NCBI GenBank assembly: GCA_002409285.1
Contig: DHUT01000060.1
Coordinates: forward strand, 1-49,147
Length of the DNA stretch: 49,147 nt
Direction of reading: 5' to 3'
Origin: Firmicutes bacterium UBA5227
Lineage (GTDB): Bacteria; Bacillota; Clostridia; Tissierellales; Sedimentibacteraceae
The notes under the pieces were generated by a model. That model saw only the letters and a program-made list of their open reading frames with translations. It had not been told where the DNA came from and did not search any database. Position 1 is the first letter of the stretch. The number at the start of each line of letters is the position of its first letter. Made by a program: the position numbers and the translations under genes. Positions 42,391 to 49,147 of this stretch are shown one piece after another.

Positions 42391-44376
42391 TTAATTTAAA
42401 TTTATTGGCTTAAATGCAACTCCGCCGCCCTTGAAATACTTGCCGAACATTTCATAGTAGTGAAGACGAAGACTCTGTATTAAAACAACCAATCCTTCCA
42501 GAACAAGAATAAGTATATTTCCTATCACAAGGATTAATATCTGAAGAAAAATATTTGGCATCATTTTTGACATAACCATGAACGCCAGGAACAATCCTGC
42601 GTGGTTCAACGCAAAGGCTCCAACACGGACAAAGGATATGGAATTACTCAATGTTCCCAAAATCGTTTCTATTGCTTCAAATATGCTCTCTGTCAGATAA
42701 GAGCCTGCACCTTCATTAAATAAAGGTCTGTGACCCGTTACTAAATTTGCAATAGGCTGTTTAAGCACTAATACTGCCAAACTGATTAGCAGGATTGTAA
42801 GTGGCAGACTCATAGGTATTTTTATTATTCCTACCAAAGCAACAATTGTCATTATAAAGCTTATAAAGAATAAATACCCGAAAATACCGTTTTTGCCGAA
42901 AACACCCTCTTCTATATCACCGCGTTTCAACGAATTAGCAGTACCCAACGCATAGGACAATGTAAGAACCAATACACCAAATACAATTCCCGCAACAAGA
43001 ATCATGGGAATATTCTCAGGAGTAAGGGGTCCTCCCTCAACCAATCCCGGAAGCCATGGAAGCTGTTCTTTTTCAAGTCCGAAAAAGCTTCCGTAAACGC
43101 ACCCAAAAATCATTGAGCTTGCACCAAGCCTTACTGCAATTCCGGCTGCATCTCCCAGTTTTTTGCGAAGCAATAATCCAGCCAATAAATATATGAATCC
43201 CTGACCAATATCGCCAAACATTATACCGAATGCCAGACAGAATGTAACCGCCAGAAAAGGTGTGGGGTCAAGCTCGTCATAAGATGGCAAACCATACATT
43301 TTTACAATCATTTCAAAGGGTTTTGAAAACCAGTTGTTTTTTAATTTCGTAGGAGCAATTACATCATCTCCTAAGTCCTCAGGCGTCTTTTCAGAAATTT
43401 TATACTTATCTGTTATTTCGGCTATTACCTTTTCAACTTTTTTCTTATCACTTTCCTTAACCCAGACATCAAGAGCAAATGCATTATTCCCAAAATCGGC
43501 TTTTTGCTCAAGCTCGGCAATTTTATCTTCAAGCTTAAACACATTATAAATTTTATTTAATTCTTTCTTATCAGCTTCTTTTTCATCTTCAACCGAAGCA
43601 ATAAGAGAATTAATATCACTTTGTAAGCTTTCAATTTTGGAATCAATCTGATGCAAATTATCTGCAGGTGTTCCCAGGTATTCATTTGGTATTGCAAGCC
43701 TATTCCAGCTTAAAGACTTTAAAATATTTTCAATTTCATCCTTATACTGCCTTGGATATATAATCATATACAAGTTTTCCGAAGAAACTTTGACAATACC
43801 GATTTTCAGGACTATAGCACTTAAATTTTCATAATTTTTCTTTAAGCGCATCCTGTTTTCCTTTGATAATAACCCCAACTCATAATCAAAATAATTCAAG
43901 TTGGCAATTTTACTAAAGTTCATATCCTTATCAACAATGCTGTCAATTTTTTCTCTTAAATCTTGAAGCTCTCTGATTTGCTGCTTTTTATCGTTAATTT
44001 CCTTCACTTTGCCGCCAATTGCTGATTGTATTGCAGATAAATCATTTTTTGCCTGTTCAAAACTATAGTTGCCTTCAAGCAATAACTCCTTATCTATTTT
44101 CAGTTTTATTCCCATCCCCTGGCTTAATTCTTCAACAGAGTTCAGACAATCACCGCATCCTCCATGAATATTATCAGGAATTGCCGCATGATAAAGTGGT
44201 GAACCTATTATTTCTGATTCATATTGATGCACAGCCAAGTAATTGTTATACACGCTGCTGTTTTCCACATTTAGGTTCAAATGTGCATTTTCACAAAATA
44301 TCAGTTCTTTTAAAATAGAGTGCATATTATCAAGTGAGCCAATAATTTTTAAAAGAACCATTTTTTCTATAGCCAT
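42391..44376 (-). CDS. ntpI: V-type ATPase subunit I (stator a-like)
   Basis: 661 residues. The N-terminal half (about 1-330) is cytoplasmic and coiled, binding the peripheral stalks. The C-terminal half has about eight membrane segments and forms the ion path. The stretch with SFVRVGAFALNHAGLFLAF contains the essential arginine. The start is the ATG at 44376, nine bases after GGGAGG. The earlier ATG at 44385 directly abuts that site. Confidence 0.94.
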   Translation of the reverse strand: MAIEKMVLLKIIGSLDNMHSILKELIFCENAHLNLNVENSSVYNNYLAVHQYESEIIGSPLYHAAIPDNIHGGCGDCLNSVEELSQGMGIKLKIDKELLLEGNYSFEQAKNDLSAIQSAIGGKVKEINDKKQQIRELQDLREKIDSIVDKDMNFSKIANLNYFDYELGLLSKENRMRLKKNYENLSAIVLKIGIVKVSSENLYMIIYPRQYKDEIENILKSLSWNRLAIPNEYLGTPADNLHQIDSKIESLQSDINSLIASVEDEKEADKKELNKIYNVFKLEDKIAELEQKADFGNNAFALDVWVKESDKKKVEKVIAEITDKYKISEKTPEDLGDDVIAPTKLKNNWFSKPFEMIVKMYGLPSYDELDPTPFLAVTFCLAFGIMFGDIGQGFIYLLAGLLLRKKLGDAAGIAVRLGASSMIFGCVYGSFFGLEKEQLPWLPGLVEGGPLTPENIPMILVAGIVFGVLVLTLSYALGTANSLKRGDIEEGVFGKNGIFGYLFFISFIMTIVALVGIIKIPMSLPLTILLISLAVLVLKQPIANLVTGHRPLFNEGAGSYLTESIFEAIETILGTLSNSISFVRVGAFALNHAGLFLAFMVMSKMMPNIFLQILILVIGNILILVLEGLVVLIQSLRLHYYEMFGKYFKGGGVAFKPINLN

Positions 44377-44394
44377 CGAAAGCATCCTCCCTTC

Positions 44395-45432
44395 TTACAT
44401 TTTATATGATAAATATCCCTTTAACTCTTCCCTGGGAACATCATATTGTATTCCTTCAATTATTGATGTTAAGTCATTAATTACTATATCTATCAGGTAA
44501 ATAAATGATATTGCCGTACCAATGTTATGGTAGTGTTTATTTTTTAGATAGTTATACATATAAGAATCTATAACACTGTTAATGTCAATTTCAGCATCAT
44601 TCAAATCATTGAAGATGTCATATTTCAGATAACCGCCAATTAGCTTTATAAACTCATCCATTGATTTTGAATAACATAAATTTTTCAGCTCTTTATATCC
44701 AAAATGACTTCCGCCTTCCAAGCTGTATATGAACATTTCTTCAGGAGAAATTTTATAATACTTTAAAGCTCTGTAAATCCACTGAACATTTAAAAGATCT
44801 ATTCTAAGTCCTATTAAATCCCTGGCAGCTCTTTTATCTTCCTTGCCTAATTTTTCAGCAGCTTCATACATGGATTTATATAAAGCAACGTATAATTTCA
44901 TTTCAACATGAAATTCTCTGCTCAATGCATCATCCCTGGTAAAATTTTTCAATCCATCGTAATATATTGTACCCTTTAATTTATTAATTAACTGCTCAAC
45001 ACTTTTAACAGCCAATAATTCATCAAAGTTCAACGAGGTATATAATTCAGAATGAATAAACCTATCATCTATGCCTTCAAGAGATTCTTCCCTTGATAAC
45101 ATTCTTATTATTAAGCTTAAGTCATGAATTTCCTCTTCTAATAAAAAAGATTTCAGAAAATCTTTATAATTTCCCGAAAAATAATGAAGCATATTTTCAA
45201 TTTCAATTTTCCTCAATCTGCTTATTACTGTTTCAAGATTAACTCTAAAACTATCACTGACTGTTACTCCTTCAAATGCCTTTCCAATTTCAATGTTATC
45301 TTTAAATTTATCCGCAAGCTGCTCTATAGAATTACACTCTATAAACTTTTCCCAGTCCCTGCTATTTAAAATACGTCCTTTTTTTGTTACTATCTTGGTA
45401 TTTACAGCATAAAATGCCATGTTAGGGTTCAT
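44395..45432 (-). CDS. ntpC: V-type ATPase subunit C
   Basis: About 345 residues. Entirely helical, beginning MAFYAVNTKIVTKKGRILN near the start and with AARDLIGLRIDLLNVQWIYRALKYY toward the middle, as in bacterial subunit C/d, which connects the rotor shaft to the ring. Start at the ATG at 45432 with GGAGGGG four bases upstream, one base after the previous gene's stop. Confidence 0.93.
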   Translation of the reverse strand: MNPNMAFYAVNTKIVTKKGRILNSRDWEKFIECNSIEQLADKFKDNIEIGKAFEGVTVSDSFRVNLETVISRLRKIEIENMLHYFSGNYKDFLKSFLLEEEIHDLSLIIRMLSREESLEGIDDRFIHSELYTSLNFDELLAVKSVEQLINKLKGTIYYDGLKNFTRDDALSREFHVEMKLYVALYKSMYEAAEKLGKEDKRAARDLIGLRIDLLNVQWIYRALKYYKISPEEMFIYSLEGGSHFGYKELKNLCYSKSMDEFIKLIGGYLKYDIFNDLNDAEIDINSVIDSYMYNYLKNKHYHNIGTAISFIYLIDIVINDLTSIIEGIQYDVPREELKGYLSYKM

Positions 45433-45433
45433 A

Positions 45434-45751
45434 TTACCCCTCCAGTACAAATAACTTGTTGAATATTTTTTGAATTAAATCCTTTTCGGCCTGCTTATAT
45501 TTTTTATCCATAGCAGACGATATCGTTTGGACCTTTGCGTCATGATTTTTTTCTGTATTTAAGATAAAAACTTCAGTTTCTTCTGCTGTTCGCCTGGCAC
45601 TCTTCTTTGCAGCATCCAACTTTTCAGTTCTATAGATGTTTATCTTATTTTCATACTCCTGCTTTTTATTTGACAGGATTATTTCATTTTTATTCTTGTT
45701 ATCAAAAGCTAAATTGTCCACTTCAATAATTTTTTCAATTACATCCTTCAA
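45434..45751 (-). CDS. ntpH: V-type ATPase subunit G/H (peripheral stalk coiled coil), TTG start
   Basis: 105 residues, coiled coil throughout and rich in lysine and glutamate, as expected for the stalk partner of subunit E. I place the start at a TTG at 45751 (MKDVIEKIIEVDN), five bases after GGTGG. The frame extends upstream to 45829, but the promoter (45792-45820) lies inside that extension, so a longer protein is unlikely. It is the first gene of the nine-gene operon. Confidence 0.75.
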   Translation of the reverse strand: MKDVIEKIIEVDNLAFDNKNKNEIILSNKKQEYENKINIYRTEKLDAAKKSARRTAEETEVFILNTEKNHDAKVQTISSAMDKKYKQAEKDLIQKIFNKLFVLEG

Positions 45752-45791
45752 ATAACCACCCACTCCCTTGTTATTTTTTGCGTTACGCAAC

Positions 45792-45820
45792 ATTATAGCA
45801 CTCTTTAAAATCCAATTCAA
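45792..45820 (-). promoter_or_regulatory. Promoter of the ATPase operon
   Basis: Minus strand: TTGAAT (45820-45815), 17-base spacer ending TGC, TATAAT (45797-45792). A small TTGCG/CGCAA hairpin (45778-45790) lies near the expected start of the transcript. Confidence 0.8.
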
Positions 45821-45970
45821 ATGAATCATTATTATAATTAAAGATATTTAAGCTTTAATTAAGTAATAATTATATAGATTTTTAACATTACTTCTATTTG
45901 CTTATTATACCTAATTATATCTTAAAATATTTGCTAAACTTGCTATATATTTTTAGTAGAATTAAATATA

Positions 45971-45999
45971 TTGATAAATAATAATAATTAGTATAAAAT
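45971..45999 (+). promoter_or_regulatory. Promoter of yitT
   Basis: TTGATA (45971-45976), 17-base spacer, TAAAAT (45994-45999). GGAGG follows at 46018-46022 before the ATG at 46029. Confidence 0.6.
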
Positions 46000-46028
46000 T
46001 GATAAAGAATTACTAATGGAGGCTTAAA

Positions 46029-46877
46029 ATGTTAAACAAAAATATAATTAAACAGACAATATTAATTGTGCTGGGTTCATTCATTGTTGCCCTTGGTGTA
46101 TACTATTTCATGGTTCCGGAAAACTTGGCAACCGGTGGTGTCTCAGGGCTTGCGATAGTATTAAACAATTACCTTACAATTCCTGTTTCAATGATAAACT
46201 TTGTGTTAAACATCATATTGTTGATCATAGGCTTTATTTTTCTTGGAAAAGAATTTGGAGGCAAAACAATAATATCCGTTTTCTTTCTTTCATTTTTCAT
46301 GTACCTGATGGAATCATTTTATCCCGCAACAAAACCTGTTACTGACGAAACCCTGTTAAACCTCATTTGCGGTATAGTAATTTCTTCGATGGGATTATCC
46401 ATAGTATTTAATCAGAATGCTTCAACCGGAGGTACTGATATACTGGCAAAACTATTTAACAAATATTTCAACCTGGACATGGGAAAAGGTATGATGGCAG
46501 CAGACATAGTAGTTGTTATTTTGGCATTCTTTACTTACGGAATACAAACGGGCATATTGGGAGCATTTGGATGGTTTTTAAACGGAATTGTAGTGAATTA
46601 CTTTATTGACGGATTTTCTATAAAATATGAAGTCGTAATAATTACAAAGCACCCTAAGGAAGTAAAGGAATATATATTTCAGAAATTAGACAGAGGTGTT
46701 ACCGTATATAAAGCAGAAGGTGGTTATACCAGTGAAAACAAGGACATCATCGTAACCCTGCTGGAAAGAAGGGAATATTTCATTTTAAAAAGTGAAATGA
46801 AGGAAATTGATCCCGAATCATTTGTTATAGTAAGAAATGTGCAGGAAGTTTATGGCTATGGATTTGCTAAATTTTAA
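46029..46877 (+). CDS. YitT family membrane protein
   Basis: 282 residues with an N-terminal membrane domain of about five segments (DUF161; ENLATGGVSGLAIVLN and QNASTGGTDILAKLFN are its repeat motifs) and a C-terminal cytoplasmic DUF2179 domain (VTVYKAEGGYTSENKDIIV to the end). YitT proteins are widespread in Firmicutes and their transport role is not known. It has its own promoter and shares a terminator with the convergent permease gene. Confidence 0.93.
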   Translation: MLNKNIIKQTILIVLGSFIVALGVYYFMVPENLATGGVSGLAIVLNNYLTIPVSMINFVLNIILLIIGFIFLGKEFGGKTIISVFFLSFFMYLMESFYPATKPVTDETLLNLICGIVISSMGLSIVFNQNASTGGTDILAKLFNKYFNLDMGKGMMAADIVVVILAFFTYGIQTGILGAFGWFLNGIVVNYFIDGFSIKYEVVIITKHPKEVKEYIFQKLDRGVTVYKAEGGYTSENKDIIVTLLERREYFILKSEMKEIDPESFVIVRNVQEVYGYGFAKF

Positions 46878-46899
46878 AACTAAAATATTTAATAAAATA

Positions 46900-46948
46900 A
46901 AAATACTAATAAAAAACCCCGCTATGCGGGGTTTTTTATTAGTATTTT
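46900..46948. terminator. Bidirectional terminator between yitT and the permease gene
   Basis: A 23-bp perfect stem spans 46900-46922 and 46926-46948. Its centre AAAAAACCCCGC-TAT-GCGGGGTTTTTT gives T-runs on both strands, and the outer arms extend it with AT pairs. Confidence 0.92.
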
Positions 46949-46980
46949 AAAATATTAAATTCCTAATATAATTTCCTTAC

Positions 46981-48360
46981 CTAATTCTGAGCATTTCCAA
47001 TTGACAGCAACAGGTTTAATACTATACCCACCACAGCGGCTGTTGCTATAGCAGGGATTTCTATTCCAAACATAGGAATCATCCCTCCGGGAAATCCAAA
47101 GCTGCCTCCAAGTCCTACAATCAATATTACTGCAATTACTGCCAGGTTTTTTGAACTGAACATGTCTACCTTTTTATCCATCATAATTGTTATACCCTGA
47201 GCAGCTATTACTCCGAACAGGTAGATTGACAATCCCCCTATAACACATGTAGGTATTGAATATATTATGTTAATAAGTGGTGTAAAGCATGAAATAATCA
47301 TAGTGAAAATTGCTGCCAGCATAAGTACATGAACCGAAAAGTTTTTGGATATAGCCATGGCGCTTATATTTTCGCCATAGTTTGTTCCCGCAGGTCCTCC
47401 AATAAAACCTGATATAATATCCCCTATGCCATCACCTATTAAGTTTAGTCCAAGTTTATTTTCCAAATCATATTTTTTATTAACTCCTTTTTTCCTTGCC
47501 AGGTCATTTACATAAATATCTAATTGATATACATGAGCCGTAGATTCAGGAATTGTTGCTATTGCTATAGGCATGATGGCTGCCACAGCTGTCAGCGAAG
47601 GCTTAGGGAGTGTAAAAATCGGAAGATTAAACACGCCTGCTGACTGAATAGTATCAAATGTTATAAAGGGAATTCCTGTAGCCTTTCCTATTACGGCTGC
47701 AGCTATATATCCTGTTATTAAGCCAAACAATATTGGAAGTTGGCTTAATTTACCCTTTAGGTATACAGAATACAAAATAGTGGAGATTAATGTTATGATT
47801 GCAATCATCCATGCCATTCCTCCTGCTGTTTGTGCCTGAACTTCAGCCACACCGGAAGGAATTGTCGCAGCATTGGTCATTGCGTTTGCTGCAAGGGATA
47901 GTCCTATTATTATTGCTATACTTCCTGTTACTGTTGGAGGTAATACCTTGTCGATAGTTTCTTTTCCAGAACGCTTAATAATAAAACCTGCTATAATTGA
48001 AACAAAACCTGACATAATAATGCCGAACTGTGCGATTGAAATTTTATCGTTGAGAGAATAGCCCGCAAATGCTTCAGCACTCATTATTGAAGCTATTGCC
48101 GCTATGTACGAAAAGCTTGAACCATAGTAAAGGGGAATCTGCCTCCCTGTTATAAGAATAAATCCTAATGTTGCCAAACCGCTGGCAAATATTGTAGTTG
48201 AAACGTGAAAACCTGTAATAAGTGCAACCAGTACTGTTGCGGGAAACATTACAACAATTTGCTGCAATGCAAAGAAAATAAGTTCAATAGCGGGCGGACG
48301 CTCATCCGGCAAATAACCGAATACTTCATACTCTTTTGTCATATCATTTTTTTTAGTCAT
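46981..48360 (-). CDS. Uracil/xanthine (NCS2) family permease
   Basis: 459 residues with about 14 membrane segments. YYGSSFSYIAAI is the QIPxxLGSSF-type motif. ATIPESTAHVYQLD holds the glutamate corresponding to E241 of UraA, and GGPAGTNYGENISAMA holds the one corresponding to E290; both bind the base in UraA. Substrate is uracil or a purine base; sequence alone does not decide. The ATG at 48360 has GGAGG five bases upstream. The frame extends 11 codons further upstream into the leader terminator, which argues against a longer start. Confidence 0.9.
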   Translation of the reverse strand: MTKKNDMTKEYEVFGYLPDERPPAIELIFFALQQIVVMFPATVLVALITGFHVSTTIFASGLATLGFILITGRQIPLYYGSSFSYIAAIASIMSAEAFAGYSLNDKISIAQFGIIMSGFVSIIAGFIIKRSGKETIDKVLPPTVTGSIAIIIGLSLAANAMTNAATIPSGVAEVQAQTAGGMAWMIAIITLISTILYSVYLKGKLSQLPILFGLITGYIAAAVIGKATGIPFITFDTIQSAGVFNLPIFTLPKPSLTAVAAIMPIAIATIPESTAHVYQLDIYVNDLARKKGVNKKYDLENKLGLNLIGDGIGDIISGFIGGPAGTNYGENISAMAISKNFSVHVLMLAAIFTMIISCFTPLINIIYSIPTCVIGGLSIYLFGVIAAQGITIMMDKKVDMFSSKNLAVIAVILIVGLGGSFGFPGGMIPMFGIEIPAIATAAVVGIVLNLLLSIGNAQN

Positions 48361-48367
48361 AAATACC

Positions 48368-48400
48368 TCCATAATAAAAAATCCTGAACCCACCGTCAGG
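48368..48400 (-). terminator. Leader terminator (attenuator) just before the permease gene
   Basis: On the minus strand ATCCTGA pairs with TCAGGAT around CGGTGGGT and is followed by TTTTTATT, within the leader and right before the ribosome binding site. A terminator in this position implies regulated readthrough. Confidence 0.7.
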
Positions 48401-48470
48401 ATAATTATTCACGTTAAAAAACAGAGATATTTTCATCTTGGCGGTATCACGGTACCGAGTTAAAGATTTT
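48401..48470 (-). promoter_or_regulatory. Structured leader RNA upstream of the permease terminator
   Basis: The leader can fold: ATCTT...AAGAT encloses CGGTA...TACCG, and an AGAT/ATCT hairpin follows. A CCGCC segment can pair with GGTGG in the terminator loop. I did not recognise a known PyrR or purine riboswitch consensus. The regulator is unknown. Confidence 0.45.
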
Positions 48471-48476
48471 TTTTTT

Positions 48477-48505
48477 AATATAGCATACGAATACAATTAT
48501 GTCAA
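48477..48505 (-). promoter_or_regulatory. Promoter of the permease gene
   Basis: Minus strand: TTGACA (48505-48500), exact 17-base spacer, TATATT (48482-48477). Ten A residues follow directly, where transcription should begin. The gene-free stretch 48361-48678 otherwise holds only the start of the next gene's leader. Confidence 0.88.
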
Positions 48506-48678
48506 TGACAGATTTTTACAATTTATATATAAGGTTGATAAACTGCACAGCCGGATTTAAATACAAAAGTTTACGTCAGAAAGTTCCAAATCTTTATTTA
48601 AACAAAAAAAGCTTATATTTAACAGTTTAGTCATAAAGAACATATAATATATTAATATATCAGAAAGGATGGATAATC

Positions 48679-49147
48679 ATGGGCAATTTTCCTTATATAT
48701 ATAATGAAAAATTCTTACAGCCGTCAATCAATAACGTCTATTCGCCGAATAAGCCTGTAAACTACTCAATAAATTATGCTGCCGTTGATGAAGTACCCCC
48801 TGTGTCAACAGAAAATACATCTCCAAACTATGTTACCAGCATTCCTGTTGAACTAACCATGTCAATACAGGGAAAATACTTTCTGGGAATGGCTGAAGAT
48901 GTAACCTTCGGCGAAGCTACCAATGGATGGGCAAGATTATTTAACCCTCCCGATTCAGGTGTAAACCTGTTTGTTAATGTATGGACCGTAAGTGATATAA
49001 TATCCTCTCCAACAAGAGTTCAAATATGGTTTAACAGCATACCTCCAGGCATAATTCAGGAATCAGAAACGGTAACATCTGCCAACACCGCTATAGTACC
49101 TATTCCCGAGCCAAAAGTAAAGCTTCAGTATGCCATAGGAGTAAAAG
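48679..49147 (+). CDS. Partial hypothetical protein (DUF6143-like), runs off right edge
   Basis: 156 codons are visible from an ATG at 48679 with AAAGGA about ten bases upstream, and the frame is still open at the window's end. A glycine- and asparagine-rich N-terminal tail (about 1-50) leads to a beta-rich domain with YFLGMAEDVTFGEATNGWA and FNPPDSGVNLFVNVWTV. This resembles Firmicutes proteins grouped as DUF6143, whose function I do not know. No signal peptide or membrane segment is visible. Confidence 0.55.
   Translation, partial: MGNFPYIYNEKFLQPSINNVYSPNKPVNYSINYAAVDEVPPVSTENTSPNYVTSIPVELTMSIQGKYFLGMAEDVTFGEATNGWARLFNPPDSGVNLFVNVWTVSDIISSPTRVQIWFNSIPPGIIQESETVTSANTAIVPIPEPKVKLQYAIGVK

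Noticed and set aside
48421..48480. T-box-like GGCGGTATCACGG and T-run on the plus strand
   Set aside because: No stem I or specifier region, no aminoacyl-tRNA synthetase or amino acid gene downstream; the T-run is the complement of the A-tract at the permease start.
48361..48482. Purine riboswitch or PyrR site upstream of the permease
   Set aside because: The characteristic conserved loop sequences are not present, so the leader is left unassigned.
1..49147. CRISPR array or tRNA/rRNA genes
   Set aside because: No regularly spaced identical repeats and no tRNA or rRNA sequence seen on either strand.

Overview
The window is AT-rich DNA from a low-GC, Gram-positive, probably anaerobic and spore-forming Clostridia-type bacterium (a Tissierellales/Sedimentibacter-like organism would fit). 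I infer this from the gene order ackA-yceD-rpmF-plsX-acpP-rnc-smc-ftsY-ylxM-ffh-rpsP-khpA-rimM-trmD-rplS-rbgA-rnhB, the YlbJ sporulation membrane protein, a V/A-type ATPase operon, strong AGGAGG-type ribosome binding sites and lipoprotein signals typical of Firmicutes. No rRNA, tRNA or CRISPR array was seen.

Layout. 1-850 is decayed mobile DNA: a 5'-truncated MFS transporter, repeated short motifs resembling IS21-type element ends with no transposase, and a GC-rich hairpin. 855-2990 is an accessory island: a CPBP membrane protease, a small membrane protein and a toxin-antitoxin pair (HicA-like toxin with a Phd-like antitoxin) with palindromic operator candidates. 3138-8387 holds surE, a 5'-truncated M28 peptidase, yqeY, rpsU, a HIT protein, mtaB and yraN. 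8442-13999 is a nucleoside uptake and salvage operon (deoC, BMP lipoprotein, ABC ATPase, two permeases) with its own promoter, sitting between rnhB and yraN. 14117-29698 is the conserved translation, secretion, lipid and chromosome-segregation block, all on the minus strand, headed by ackA. 29831-31718 encodes three late cobalamin genes (cobU-cobS-cobC). tmcAL, ylbJ and an RNase Z gene are on the plus strand, interrupted by a two-repeat lipoprotein and remnant DNA at 33100-35200. 37163-45751 is a nine-gene V/A-type ATPase operon (H-C-I-K-F-E-A-B-D) with a strong promoter and probably a TTG start for the first gene. 46029-48360 has yitT and a uracil/xanthine-type permease with a promoter, a leader and an intrinsic terminator just before the gene. 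A partial protein of DUF6143 type runs off the right end.

How it fits together. Most genes are housekeeping. Ffh, FtsY and YlxM serve signal recognition particle targeting. RimM, TrmD, KhpA, S16, L19, RbgA, L32, S21, MtaB, TmcAL, YceD, RNase III and RNase Z serve ribosome assembly, tRNA modification and RNA processing. PlsX and AcpP serve phospholipid synthesis. AckA, DeoC/ABC transport, the ATPase and the permease handle energy and nucleoside or nucleobase supply. The least ordinary features are the hybrid toxin-antitoxin unit with its operators, the permease attenuator leader with an A-tract at the start site, the N-terminally extended rotor-ring subunit of the ATPase, and the duplicated-domain lipoprotein. 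I found nothing that I can firmly call a wholly new system.
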